33,400 nt of DNA from Bradyrhizobium canariense (GCF_019402665.1 NZ_VSST01000083.1:1-33400), one strand, 5' to 3'; shown: positions 1-9,637, counted from the first letter of the stretch. A program made the numbers and translations. The notes: generated from the letters alone by a model not told the origin.

Positions 1-64
1 GCCCGCCGTCGCGGCCCTCGACGGAGACGTTGATCAGGCAACCGTCGGCATCGATCATGGGCAT
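1..64 (-). CDS. pcaD: 3-oxoadipate enol-lactonase, N-terminal fragment (runs off left edge)
   Basis: Only the first 21 codons are present, reading MPMIDADGCLINVSVEGRDG and continuing off the window. This resembles the N-terminus of alpha/beta-hydrolase 3-oxoadipate enol-lactonases, which convert the enol-lactone to 3-oxoadipate in protocatechuate degradation. The start at 64 is preferred over the in-frame ATG at 58 because GGAGA lies 7 bases upstream of it. It begins 35 bases after the pcaB stop on the same strand, so the two are probably co-transcribed. The call rests on this short N-terminus plus the pcaB neighbour; no catalytic residue is visible. Confidence 0.6.
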   Translation of the reverse strand, partial: MPMIDADGCLINVSVEGRDGG

Positions 65-99
65 GCGGGCGTCTCCGTTTATTTGCGATCAGGACTGTT

Positions 100-1455
100 T
101 TATTCGCGTTCGAGGCTGTCGAGCAGACGGTCGATCAGGGCTTGGGAAGCGCCTTGATAGGCCATCGGCTCGAACAACGCCGCAATTTTTTCCGGCGAAA
201 GATGCGCAGTGACCTGCGAATCGGCTGCGAGCACCTCGCGCAGATGCTTCTTCTCGACGACCGCGCGCTTGCTCGCGGCTTCGACGAGATGATGCGCATC
301 GCTCTTGCCGATCGTCTCGGCCAGGGCGAAGGTGACCGCTTCCGCCATGATCAGGCCGTGGGTCGCATCGAGATTGCTGCGCATGCGCGCTGCATCGACA
401 TCGAGTCCTTCCGCGATGTCGACTATGGCTGCGAGGGCACCGGAGGTGACCAGCATCAATTGCGGCAGCGTCGGCCATTCCGCGTGCCACGGGCCAGCGC
501 TGCGCTCATGGTCCTGCACCTGGGCCGCGAAAATCGTCGCGGCGAGCTGCGGCGCCATGGTTGCGCAGCCGAGCGCACTTGCGGCCGCGACCGGGTTGCG
601 CTTGTGCGGCATGGTCGAGGAGCCGCCGCGGCCTTCCCCTGCCGGCTCGAACGCCTCGGCAACGTCGGTCTGCATCAGCAGCGAGACGTCGCGCGCAATC
701 TTGCCGCAGCTGCCGGCAAGAATCGCAAAGGCTGATGCGACTTCCGCGATGCGGTCGCGGTGGGTGTGCCAGGGGGCTTCGGGCAGCGGCAGGTTCAGCT
801 CTTGCGCGAGCCGTTCGGAAACGACGAGCCCCTTGTCGCCAAGGGCTGCAAGCGTGCCGGCCGCACCGCCGAATTGCAGTGCGAGGCCCTCGCGGGAGAG
901 CCGCCTGAGGCGGCAGCGGGCGCGGGCGAGGCTTGCGGCATATTCGGCGGCCTTCAGGCCGAACGGCATCGGCAGGGCGTGCTGGAGCCAGGTTCGCGCC
1001 ACCATTGCCGTGTTGCGGTGGGCCCGCGCCAGTGCGGCAAAGCCCTTGATGGCGCGGCTGAGATCGGCGTCCAATGCATCGATGCCGGCGCGAAGCGTGA
1101 GCATGGTCGCGGTGTCGATGACGTCCTGGCTGGTCGCGCCCCAATGCACGTAGCGGGCGGCCTCTGCGTCGGCCCTGCCGACATTGGCGGTCAGAATCTT
1201 GACCAGGGGGATCGCGAGATTGCCGGATCGAGTGGCGGCCTCGGCCAGCGCGGCCATGTCAAAGACATCGGCCTTGCACGCGGTTTCGATCGGGCCCACC
1301 GCGGACGTGGGAATCACACCCGTGGCCGCCTCGGCTCGGGCCAGTGCTGCCTCGAAATCGAGCATGTTCTGGAGGGTCGACCGGTCGTCGCAGACCGTAC
1401 GCATGGCCACGCTCGACAGCATCGGCGCGAGCAGGGGGGAGAGGGATGTGCTCAT
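100..1455 (-). CDS. pcaB: 3-carboxy-cis,cis-muconate cycloisomerase
   Basis: This 451-residue protein belongs to the fumarase/aspartase (class II lyase) superfamily. The signature GSSTMPHKRNPV is visible at about residues 277-290, and an N-terminal helical domain starts near residue 1 (LSPLLAPMLSS). PcaB lactonises 3-carboxy-cis,cis-muconate to 4-carboxymuconolactone, the cytoplasmic step after protocatechuate 3,4-dioxygenase. The length fits PcaB, and the pcaD-like start immediately downstream supports this over adenylosuccinate lyase, the main alternative in the superfamily. The ATG at 1455 has no strong Shine-Dalgarno sequence. The gene is divergent from coxG across about 180 bases that could carry both promoters. 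Confidence 0.9.
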   Translation of the reverse strand: MSTSLSPLLAPMLSSVAMRTVCDDRSTLQNMLDFEAALARAEAATGVIPTSAVGPIETACKADVFDMAALAEAATRSGNLAIPLVKILTANVGRADAEAARYVHWGATSQDVIDTATMLTLRAGIDALDADLSRAIKGFAALARAHRNTAMVARTWLQHALPMPFGLKAAEYAASLARARCRLRRLSREGLALQFGGAAGTLAALGDKGLVVSERLAQELNLPLPEAPWHTHRDRIAEVASAFAILAGSCGKIARDVSLLMQTDVAEAFEPAGEGRGGSSTMPHKRNPVAAASALGCATMAPQLAATIFAAQVQDHERSAGPWHAEWPTLPQLMLVTSGALAAIVDIAEGLDVDAARMRSNLDATHGLIMAEAVTFALAETIGKSDAHHLVEAASKRAVVEKKHLREVLAADSQVTAHLSPEKIAALFEPMAYQGASQALIDRLLDSLERE

Positions 1456-1634
1456 ATTGTGCGGGACCTAACCACCATGGCCCGCCTGTGCCAATCCCAA
1501 ACCGGCGGCGCAAGCTTTTTGCAGTTGCGAATATGCATTGCACGTGACCGAGGCCACCCTTTCTTTTGCCGCCTCCGTGCGGTACTTGAGCTGCCTTATA
1601 GTTTAGTTGCGCGATCCATCCCGGGAGGCACCCA

Positions 1635-2081
1635 ATGGCCATGACGATGAACGGCGAAGTCCAGCTTGCGGCGCCGCGCGAGGCCGTGTGGGCCAAGCTC
1701 AACGATGCCGAGGTGCTAAAGGCCTGCATCCCCGGCTGCGAGGAGCTGGAGAAGACCGAGGATGGCGGCTTTCGTGCGACGGCGAAAATGAAGGTCGGCC
1801 CGGTGTCGGCGCGCTTCAAGGGCAAGGTCACGCTGTCCGATCTCGATCCGCCGAACGGCTACAAGATCTCCGGCGAAGGCGAGGGCGGGGTGGCTGGGTT
1901 CGCCAAGGGAGGCGCCGTGGTCAAGCTTGCGGAGAAGGACGGCGGTACGCTTTTGTCCTACGAGGTCGAGGCGCAGATCGGCGGCAAGTTGGCGCAGCTC
2001 GGCCAGCGCCTGATCAACGGCGCCGCCAAGAAACTGGCCGACGAATTTTTCGCGAACTTCGCCAAGGCGGTACAGGGCTGA
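1635..2081 (+). CDS. coxG: CoxG-family SRPBCC protein (CO dehydrogenase subunit G)
   Basis: This 148-residue protein matches the CoxG branch of the SRPBCC/START-like fold. The N-terminus MTMNGEVQLAAPREAVWAKL is typical, followed by the conserved stretches CIPGCEELE, MKVGPVSARFKG and GEGEGGVAGFAKG. In Oligotropha-type cox clusters CoxG is thought to help attach CO dehydrogenase to the membrane; it is not catalytic. The start is supported by GGGAGG eight bases upstream. It is the first plus-strand gene of the cox cluster but is separated from coxS by 164 bases that contain a candidate promoter, so it may form its own unit. Confidence 0.85.
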   Translation: MAMTMNGEVQLAAPREAVWAKLNDAEVLKACIPGCEELEKTEDGGFRATAKMKVGPVSARFKGKVTLSDLDPPNGYKISGEGEGGVAGFAKGGAVVKLAEKDGGTLLSYEVEAQIGGKLAQLGQRLINGAAKKLADEFFANFAKAVQG

Positions 2082-2153
2082 GGGCCGATGCCTCAAGCAT
2101 TGCGCCTTCCGGCATATCGCGTTTTGTCATGGCGCCTTGCATTCCCGGTGATG

Positions 2154-2182
2154 TTGCCCCGGGGCATAATGGCCCATATGAT
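2154..2182 (+). promoter_or_regulatory. candidate sigma-70-type promoter for coxS
   Basis: TTGCCC at 2154-2159 and TATGAT at 2177-2182 are separated by exactly 17 bases and lie 64 bases upstream of the coxS start. An AT-rich patch follows at 2190-2200. This is a pattern match only. Confidence 0.35.
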
Positions 2183-2245
2183 GGGTCGGAATAATTATAA
2201 GAACCGCTTCGACGGGACCCGTCGGGGCGCTGATAGAGAGTGCTT

Positions 2246-2731
<486 letters not shown>

Positions 2732-2764
2732 ACCGCGCGCGCACTCTGCGATCAGGACATTCAG

Positions 2765-3571
2765 ATGTACGACTTCAAATACCATCGCCCCGGGACAGTT
2801 CGGCAGGCCGCCAACCTCCTGGTGAAGAACGAAGACGCCAAGGTGATCGCCGGCGGCCACACGCTGATTCCCGTCATGAAGCAGCGCCTCGCCAGCCCGC
2901 CGCATCTGGTCGACCTCTCCCATATCGATGGGCTCAACACGATCGAGATGAAGGGCCGCGCGCTCGTGATCGGTGCCACCGCCAGGCATGCCGAGGTCGC
3001 AACCTCGGCTATCGTCGGCGAGGCGATCCCGGCGCTCGCGAACCTTGCCGGCCAGATCGGCGATCCCGCCGTGCGCCACAAGGGCACGATCGGCGGCTCG
3101 CTCGCCAACAACGATCCGACTGCCGACTATCCGGCTGCCGTGTTGGCGCTGGGCGCCACCATCGTCACCAACAAGCGCCGCCTCAAGGCAGAGGAGTATT
3201 TCCAAGGCCTGTTCACGACGGCGCTCGAAGCCGACGAGATCATCACCAAGGTGATGTTCCCGCTGCCGAAGAAGGCGGCCTATATCAAGTTCCGCAACCA
3301 GGCCTCGCGTTACGCGCTGGTCGGCGTGTTCGTGGCGCGGCGTCCCTCCGACGTGCGCGTCGCGGTCACCGGCGCCGGCTCCGAAGGCGTGTTCCGTGTC
3401 ACCGCGTTCGAGGAAGCCCTGAAAAAGCGCTTCGCCGCGAAAGCGCTTGACGGCATCGAGGTGCCGGCGGACGGCCTCAACAGCGACATCCATGGCAGCG
3501 CCGAATACCGCGCGCACCTCATCGGCGTGCTGACGCGGCGTGCCCTCGACGCCGCCAACGCCAAGGAGTGA
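2765..3571 (+). CDS. coxM: CO dehydrogenase-type FAD-binding medium subunit
   Basis: This 268-residue flavoprotein subunit has the two FAD-pyrophosphate loops typical of CoxM/CutM: AGGHTLIPVMK near residues 29-39 and TIGGSLANNDPTADYPA near residues 111-127. The C-terminal CO_deh_flav_C region is also present. It accepts electrons from the [2Fe-2S] subunit and passes them to the respiratory chain. AGGA is seven bases upstream of the ATG. It lies 33 bases after coxS and 61 bases before coxD. The gene looks intact. Its usual partner, the roughly 800-residue molybdopterin subunit, is not in the window. Confidence 0.9.
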   Translation: MYDFKYHRPGTVRQAANLLVKNEDAKVIAGGHTLIPVMKQRLASPPHLVDLSHIDGLNTIEMKGRALVIGATARHAEVATSAIVGEAIPALANLAGQIGDPAVRHKGTIGGSLANNDPTADYPAAVLALGATIVTNKRRLKAEEYFQGLFTTALEADEIITKVMFPLPKKAAYIKFRNQASRYALVGVFVARRPSDVRVAVTGAGSEGVFRVTAFEEALKKRFAAKALDGIEVPADGLNSDIHGSAEYRAHLIGVLTRRALDAANAKE

Positions 3572-3632
3572 GTGATCCTCACGCCTCGGCCCAAACTTGT
3601 CCCGGTGAGGGCGTAGCGAGACTGGCTTTTTC

Positions 3633-4553
<921 letters not shown>

Positions 4554-4556
4554 CTT

Positions 4557-4658
4557 GTCATTCCGGGTGCGACGAAGTCGCGAGCCCGGAATCCATTGTG
4601 CGGCGGGGATTATGGATAAATGGATTCCGGGTTCACGCTTCGCGTGCCCCGGAATGAC
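4557..4658. repeat. dispersed inverted repeat, family 1, copy A
   Basis: A 102-bp element begins GTCATTCCGGG and ends CCCGGAATGAC. Internal arms GAGCCCGGAATCCATT and ATGGATTCCGGGTTC are also inverted. It fills the coxD-coxE gap and could form a long hairpin in the transcript. It shares this architecture with the element at 18394-18497 and has a short relative at 9638-9675. Confidence 0.85.
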
Positions 4659-4675
4659 GGCAGAGACAGCAGACT

Positions 4676-5878
4676 ATGGCCATCAATCACCTGGCGCCTG
4701 AGCAGACCGAGCAGTTCGCCGACAACATCGTGGGCTTCGCCCGCGCGCTGCGTTCGGCCGGCATGCCGGTCGGGCCGGGTGCGGTCATCGATGCCATGAG
4801 CGCGCTTGAGGTGATCGACATCGGCAACCGCGCCGACGTCTTCACCACGCTTGAGGCGATCTTCGTCAAGCGCCACGAGCATGCGCTGATTTTCAAGCAG
4901 GCCTTCAACCTATTCTTCCGCGCCTCGGAAGAGTGGAAGCACATGCTGGATTCGGTGCCGTTGCCGGAGCAGGCCAAGAAGAAGCCGCAGGCAGGCTCGC
5001 GCCGTGTGCAGGAAGCGATGTCGCAGCCGCGCATGACGGAGACGCCACAGCACCAGGAGCAGGATTTGCGCCTGTCGGTTTCGGACAAGGAAATCCTTCA
5101 GAAAAAGGATTTTGCGCAGATGAGCGCGGCCGAGATCACCGAAGCGCTCCGCGCCGTCGAGCGAATGCGGTTGCCGCAGGCCGAGCTTCTGACGCGTCGG
5201 CACCGGCCCGATCCCCGCGGCCTGCGCCTCGATCTCCGCCGCACGCTGCGTGCCTCGTTGCGCACTGGCGGCGACATCATCGACATCCATCGCCTCGGGC
5301 GGATCGAGAAACCGGCGCCGATCGTGGCGCTGCTCGACATCTCGGGCTCGATGAGCGAGTACACCCGACTGTTCCTGCATTTCCTGCATGCCATAGGGGA
5401 CGCGCGAAAACGTGTCTCGGTGTTCCTGTTCGGCACTCGCCTCACCAACGTGACCCGGGCGCTGCGCCAGCGCGACCCCGACGAGGCGCTGGCGAGCTGC
5501 TCGGCCTCCGTCGAGGACTGGGCCGGCGGCACCCGGATCTCGGCGTCCCTGCACAATTTCAACAAATTGTGGGCCCGGCGCGTGCTGAGCCAGGGCGCCA
5601 TCGTGCTGCTGATCTCCGACGGGCTCGAGCGGGAGGCCGATTCCAAGCTGGCCTTCGAGATGGACCGGCTGCACCGCTCCTGCCGGCGGCTGATCTGGCT
5701 CAACCCGCTGCTGCGGTTCGGCGGCTTCGAGGCCAAGGCGCAGGGCATCAAAATGATGCTCCCGCACGTTGACGAATTCCGTCCGGTACATAATTTGAGC
5801 TCGATCCAGGAGCTGATCATCACACTCTCCGGGCCGCTGCCGCCGCATCACCGCAGCCTGATCCGCTCCGCAGCCTGA
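4676..5878 (+). CDS. coxE: VWA-domain protein CoxE
   Basis: This 400-residue protein has a C-terminal von Willebrand A domain. The metal-ion-dependent adhesion site begins with DISGSMS near residue 220 and continues with the WAGGTRI and LLISDGLE segments. The N-terminal half is helical and charged, including a region around residues 100-130 rich in K, Q and E. CoxE proteins work with CoxD-type ATPases in maturation of the molybdenum hydroxylase. It starts 17 bases after the repeat, and xdhC follows nine bases after its stop, so it heads the tightly packed downstream part of the operon. Confidence 0.9.
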   Translation: MAINHLAPEQTEQFADNIVGFARALRSAGMPVGPGAVIDAMSALEVIDIGNRADVFTTLEAIFVKRHEHALIFKQAFNLFFRASEEWKHMLDSVPLPEQAKKKPQAGSRRVQEAMSQPRMTETPQHQEQDLRLSVSDKEILQKKDFAQMSAAEITEALRAVERMRLPQAELLTRRHRPDPRGLRLDLRRTLRASLRTGGDIIDIHRLGRIEKPAPIVALLDISGSMSEYTRLFLHFLHAIGDARKRVSVFLFGTRLTNVTRALRQRDPDEALASCSASVEDWAGGTRISASLHNFNKLWARRVLSQGAIVLLISDGLEREADSKLAFEMDRLHRSCRRLIWLNPLLRFGGFEAKAQGIKMMLPHVDEFRPVHNLSSIQELIITLSGPLPPHHRSLIRSAA

Positions 5879-5887
5879 GAGGTAGCC

Positions 5888-6211
5888 ATGCTCGATCGCG
5901 ACGAGGATATTCTGAAGGCGGCGGAGGACTGGCAGAAGGCCGGTCGTGGCGTCGCGCTCGCCACCGTGGTGGAGACCTGGGGCTCGGCACCGCGTCCGGC
6001 GGGCTCGAGCCTCGTCATCAATGACGAGGGCACGTTCCTGGGGTCCGTCTCCGGCGGCTGCGTCGAGGGCGCCGTGGTCACCGAGGCCATGGATGTGATC
6101 CAGAGCGGCAAGCCCAGGATGCTGGAGTTTGGCGTTGCCGACGAGACTGCCTGGAATGTCGGGCTGTCCTGCGGCGGCACCATCCGCGTCTTCGTCGAGA
6201 AAGTCGGCTAG
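5888..6211 (+). CDS. XdhC/CoxI-family protein, N-terminal domain only
   Basis: This 107-residue protein equals the first domain of XdhC. Its conserved stretches are GVALATVVETWGSAPRPAGS, GSVSGGCVEGAVV and GLSCGGTIRVFVE. XdhC-type proteins bind the molybdenum cofactor, protect it and help sulfurate and insert it. The Rossmann domain usually fused to it is encoded by the next gene, two bases downstream. This split form occurs in cox clusters as CoxF/CoxI-like pairs. AGGTAGCC upstream of the ATG provides a ribosome site. Which cox letter applies is uncertain, so no symbol is given. Confidence 0.85.
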   Translation: MLDRDEDILKAAEDWQKAGRGVALATVVETWGSAPRPAGSSLVINDEGTFLGSVSGGCVEGAVVTEAMDVIQSGKPRMLEFGVADETAWNVGLSCGGTIRVFVEKVG

Positions 6212-6213
6212 CC

Positions 6214-6915
6214 GTGAAGCTCGCAATCCTGCACGAACTCAATGCCGAGCGCGCCGCCCGCCGCCCGGTGATCCTGGTGACCGACACCGAAAGCGGCGAG
6301 CAGCGCCTGGTGAAGGCCGAGGACTTCAGTAAGGATCCCCTGCGCGCCGAACTCGACAAGCAGCTTCGCATGGGCAAAAGCGCCAGCGTCGAAGCCGGCG
6401 GCAAGAAGCTCTTCCTCAACGTCTATGCCCCGACCGCGAAGCTCGTCATCGTCGGCGCCGTCCATATCAGCCAGGCCCTGGCACCGCTGGCGCGCTCGCT
6501 CGGCTACGACGTCACCGTGGTCGATCCGCGCACGGCCTTTGCGAGCCCCGAGCGCTTCCCCGACGTTCCACTGGTCGCGGAATGGCCCGACACGGCGCTG
6601 CCGCCGCTCAATGTGGATGCCTACACGGCATTCGTCGCGGTGACGCACGATCCCAAGATCGACGACCCCGCGTTGCTGCACGCCTTCGAGCGCAACTGCT
6701 TCTATATCGGCGCACTCGGCTCGCGAAAGACGCACGCCAAGCGCGGCGACCGGCTGCGGGCGCAGGGCGCCAAGGAGAGCGACATCGCGCGCATCCACGC
6801 GCCGATCGGGCTTGCGATCGGCGCGGTCTCGCCGTCCGAGATCGCGGTGTCGATCATGGCCGAGATCACGGCGGTGCTTCGGCTGCCGCCCAAGGAAAAA
6901 GAAGAAGCCGCATGA
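6214..6915 (+). CDS. XdhC-family protein with Rossmann (XdhC_C) domain
   Basis: This 233-residue protein carries the C-terminal XdhC domain. A nucleotide-binding strand-loop is seen at KLVIVGAVHISQALAPLA near residues 76-93. It is followed by VTVVDPRTAF, AFVAVTHDPKIDDPAL, YIGALGSRKTHAKR and IGLAIGAVSPSEIAVSI, all typical of the family. It starts with GTG two bases after the previous stop, and its end overlaps the next ATG by four bases, which suggests coupled translation. It probably acts with the preceding single-domain protein in Mo-cofactor delivery to the hydroxylase. Confidence 0.88.
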   Translation: MKLAILHELNAERAARRPVILVTDTESGEQRLVKAEDFSKDPLRAELDKQLRMGKSASVEAGGKKLFLNVYAPTAKLVIVGAVHISQALAPLARSLGYDVTVVDPRTAFASPERFPDVPLVAEWPDTALPPLNVDAYTAFVAVTHDPKIDDPALLHAFERNCFYIGALGSRKTHAKRGDRLRAQGAKESDIARIHAPIGLAIGAVSPSEIAVSIMAEITAVLRLPPKEKEEAA

Positions 6916-8516
6916 AGTTCGGCCCAGCGAGCCCCAGGGATGCGATCGGCGGGGTGACCGTCCACACCCTGCGCCAGGGACCGCTGGTGCTGAAGAAGGG
7001 CACGACGATCGGGCCCACCGAGGTCGAGGCGCTGGAGCGCGCCGGCATCCAGGAAATCGTGGTGGTGCGGATGGAGGAGGGCGATGTCTCCGAGGACATC
7101 GCGGCTGCCAGCATCGCGCTCGCCGTCGGTGGTGATGGCATTCATGTCGAGCGGGCCTTCACCGGTCGCGCCAATCTGTTCGCCGCGCGCCCGGGCGTGC
7201 TGGTGATCGATCGCGCCGCGGTGGATCGCATCAACAATATCGACGAGGCCATTACCTTTGCCACGCTCTCGGCCTTCAAGCCGGTGGTCGAGGGCGAGAT
7301 GGTCGGCACCGTCAAGATCATCCCGTTCGGCGTCGAAGGAAACTTGCGTGATGCCGCGGTAAAGGCCGCGGGTCGCGACGTTCTGAAGATCGCGCCTTAC
7401 GTCATCAAGCGTGTCGGCGTGGTCTCGACGCTGCTGCCCGGCCTGTCCTCCAAGGTGATCGACAAGACGTTGCGCGTCACCGCCGAGCGGCTGGCGCCGG
7501 CCGGCGCCGGCATCATCGCCGAGCGGCGGGTCCCGCATGAGGAGCAGGCGCTTTCGGCTGCGATCAAGGAATTACTGGGACTTGGCGCCGAGCTCGTGAT
7601 CGTGTTCGGGGCATCTGCGATCGCCGACCGCCGCGACGTGATCCCTGCGGCCGTGACCGAAATCGGCGGCGAGATCGAGCATTTCGGCATGCCGGTCGAT
7701 CCCGGCAATCTGCTGCTGATTGCCCGGGCCGGCACCGTGCCGGTGCTGGGCGCGCCCGGCTGCGCGCGCTCGCCGGTCGAGAACGGGTTCGATTGGGTAC
7801 TGATGCGGCTGCTGGCCGGCATCAAGGTGACGCGGTCCGAGCTGATGGGCATGGGCGTCGGTGGCCTCCTCATGGAGATCGTCACGCGCCCGCAGCCGCG
7901 CGCAAAACCGGAGATCGAGGGCAACAACCACGTCGCGGTCATCGTGCTCGCAGCGGGCCGTTCGACCCGGATGGGTGGGCCGAACAAGCTACTGGCCGAG
8001 CTCGACGGCAAGAAGCTGGTGCGGATTGCGACCGAGCAGGCGCTGGCCTCGAAAGCATCGGAGGTCATCGTCGTCACCGGCCATCAGACCGAGCTGATCG
8101 AGCAAGCCTTGCAAGGTCTGAAGGTGCGTATCGTCAAGAATCCGGATTTCGCCGGCGGCATCGCAAGCTCGGTCAAGGCGGGCATCGCGGCCGTTCCCGA
8201 AGCTTGCCACGGCGCTGTGGTCTGCCTCGGCGACATGCCGCTGATCGATGCCGGTCTGATCGACCGTCTCATCGACGCGTTCGCACCCGATCGCGGCAAT
8301 CTCATCGTCGTGCCCGTCAGCGAGGGCCGCCGCGGCAATCCCGTGCTGTGGTCGCGCCGCTTCTTCAAGGAGTTGATGACGCTCGACGGCGATGTCGGCG
8401 CGCGTCACCTGATCGCGAAGCACACCGAGGCGGTCGCCGAAGTGCCGGTCGACGGCGAGAGCGCCTTTCTCGACATCGACACGCCGCAGGCATTGGAAGC
8501 GGCACGGCGGGGCTGA
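6912..8516 (+). CDS. molybdopterin-binding (MoCF) / MobA-like nucleotidyltransferase fusion
   Basis: This 534-residue protein joins two domains. Residues 1 to about 335 form a molybdopterin-binding MoCF-like region (for example GLSSKVIDKTLRVTAERL, VIVFGASAIADRRD, VLGAPGCARSPVENGFDW). From about residue 345 a nucleotidyltransferase of the MobA/MocA type begins with VIVLAAGRSTRMGGPNK and continues with CLGDMPLID. The second domain probably transfers CMP or GMP to molybdopterin, making the dinucleotide cofactor that CO dehydrogenase-type enzymes need (MCD in this family). The ATG overlaps the preceding stop as ATGA. A longer frame open upstream is only overlap with xdhC. It is the last gene of the cluster. 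Confidence 0.88.
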   Translation: MKFGPASPRDAIGGVTVHTLRQGPLVLKKGTTIGPTEVEALERAGIQEIVVVRMEEGDVSEDIAAASIALAVGGDGIHVERAFTGRANLFAARPGVLVIDRAAVDRINNIDEAITFATLSAFKPVVEGEMVGTVKIIPFGVEGNLRDAAVKAAGRDVLKIAPYVIKRVGVVSTLLPGLSSKVIDKTLRVTAERLAPAGAGIIAERRVPHEEQALSAAIKELLGLGAELVIVFGASAIADRRDVIPAAVTEIGGEIEHFGMPVDPGNLLLIARAGTVPVLGAPGCARSPVENGFDWVLMRLLAGIKVTRSELMGMGVGGLLMEIVTRPQPRAKPEIEGNNHVAVIVLAAGRSTRMGGPNKLLAELDGKKLVRIATEQALASKASEVIVVTGHQTELIEQALQGLKVRIVKNPDFAGGIASSVKAGIAAVPEACHGAVVCLGDMPLIDAGLIDRLIDAFAPDRGNLIVVPVSEGRRGNPVLWSRRFFKELMTLDGDVGARHLIAKHTEAVAEVPVDGESAFLDIDTPQALEAARRG

Positions 8517-8567
8517 CGCTGCCGTAGAAGTGGGCAAAGGCGCACAGCGCCGATGTCCGCGGCTCGC

Positions 8568-9059
8568 CTACTTCTTCGTATTCGATAGCTTCTCGACCCC
8601 GGCCTTCAGCTCGACACCGCTCTTCGTCAACAGGGTCTTGTCGCCGGTGTTGAACGTAAACGTGTCGGCGCCCGCGCTGATGCCGTTCCACGCGACGGCT
8701 TCTGCGATGGACAGATACCACAATCCCTGGAATCCCGATGAATTGTTCAATTGTCCGGTCCACACGGTGGTCGATCCGCAGCCAAGGAAGTTCACCGAGA
8801 AACTGATCGCGGTGCCAGTGCTACCGTAGGCCAGCCAACCCGTCACGCCTTGCGGCTTGCCTTCGTCGCAGCTGTTCGCAGCATTGTTGGTATAGGTCCC
8901 CGTGATGGCACCTGTCGTCGTGTTGACGTTGGTGATGGCCAGGGTCGAGCCATACTGGTTGGTCCAGGTCCAGTTCACCGACTGCGCATATGCGGGCAAG
9001 GGTCCGACGAGACAGGCCGACGCGAGCATTCCGAACAGCATTGCATTGATGTGGCGCAT
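8568..9059 (-). CDS. bradavidin, secreted avidin-family biotin-binding protein
   Basis: This 163-residue precursor has a signal peptide MRHINAMLFGMLASACLVGP ending in AYA; the mature protein then starts QSVNWTWTNQYGSTL, giving 138 residues. Avidin-family features visible are NWTWTNQYGS, the GAITGTYTN strand, GVTGWLAYG, VWTGQL, GFQGLWYLS and GADTFTF. Two cysteines (CDEGKP and FLGCGST) match the bradavidin pattern. The C-terminus EKLSNTKK matches the tail that in bradavidin of B. japonicum occupies the biotin site of a neighbouring subunit. GGAGGA lies about six bases before the ATG at 9059, which fixes the start. The gene is convergent with the cox cluster and divergent from the DUF4189 gene. 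The identification is from memory of the bradavidin sequence, not a search. Confidence 0.93.
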   Translation of the reverse strand: MRHINAMLFGMLASACLVGPLPAYAQSVNWTWTNQYGSTLAITNVNTTTGAITGTYTNNAANSCDEGKPQGVTGWLAYGSTGTAISFSVNFLGCGSTTVWTGQLNNSSGFQGLWYLSIAEAVAWNGISAGADTFTFNTGDKTLLTKSGVELKAGVEKLSNTKK

Positions 9060-9236
9060 GGTCGCTTCCTCCGGCTCTCTGAGCTTCACGACCTTAAATA
9101 ACGCGATTGAAAAACACAACTATAAAGTGCATATTCATGCCGCTATTCCGGCGCGGCTTTTCAACCACGCGTTCACCAAGTGGAAACGACCGACGCTTAG
9201 AGTCGCCTTCGCCTGCCTTGGGGGGAGGGGTTTTTC

Positions 9237-9626
9237 ATGGCTTCGAACGTCGTCGCGCGCCGTTGCGCGATGTTTTTCTTTGCGCTGTCCGTCTGCGTCG
9301 CGGGCGCTCGCCATATCACGGATGCGCACGCCGCCGGAGCATTTGCGGTCGGCAAGTGCGGCGCCTATGGCCAGGCCTTTGATTATGGCGCCGAGCACGA
9401 TGCGCGTGCGGCGGCGCAGAAGCAGTGCAAGGGCGATTGCACGACCGTGACGATGAAGCGCGCCTGCGCCGCGATGTCGGTCGATCTTTCCAATCCCTGC
9501 GGCGCCTATGGCTATGCCGTCAAGCCGAAGATCTCGGCCACGCTCAATGCCGCCACGCGCGAATGCTACAAATACGGCGGCAAGGAATGCGTGATCCGCG
9601 CCTGGGCCTGCGACGCGAAGGGTTGA
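9237..9626 (+). CDS. secreted cysteine-rich DUF4189-like protein
   Basis: This 129-residue protein has an N-terminal hydrophobic signal (CAMFFFALSVCVAGARHI) followed by a repeated DUF4189-type pattern: GAFAVGKCGAYGQAFDYG with AAAQKQCKGDCTTV, then PCGAYGYAV with AATRECYKYGGKECVIRAWACDAKG. The paired cysteines suggest disulfides in the periplasm or outside the cell. The function of DUF4189 is unknown to me. The start is supported by GGGGGGAGGGG about eight bases upstream. A short inverted repeat follows the stop. It is divergent from bradavidin, with a shared intergenic region at 9060-9236. Confidence 0.75.
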   Translation: MASNVVARRCAMFFFALSVCVAGARHITDAHAAGAFAVGKCGAYGQAFDYGAEHDARAAAQKQCKGDCTTVTMKRACAAMSVDLSNPCGAYGYAVKPKISATLNAATRECYKYGGKECVIRAWACDAKG

Positions 9627-9637
9627 TTCCTGTTGCC

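Noticed and set aside
4910..6226. 438-codon minus-strand open frame opposite coxE and xdhC
   Set aside because: It overlaps two recognised genes completely and shows no motif.
6582..6911. Upstream extension of the MoCF-MobA fusion gene
   Set aside because: The extra part is the xdhC gene read in another frame; the ATG at 6912 overlapping the xdhC stop is the natural start.
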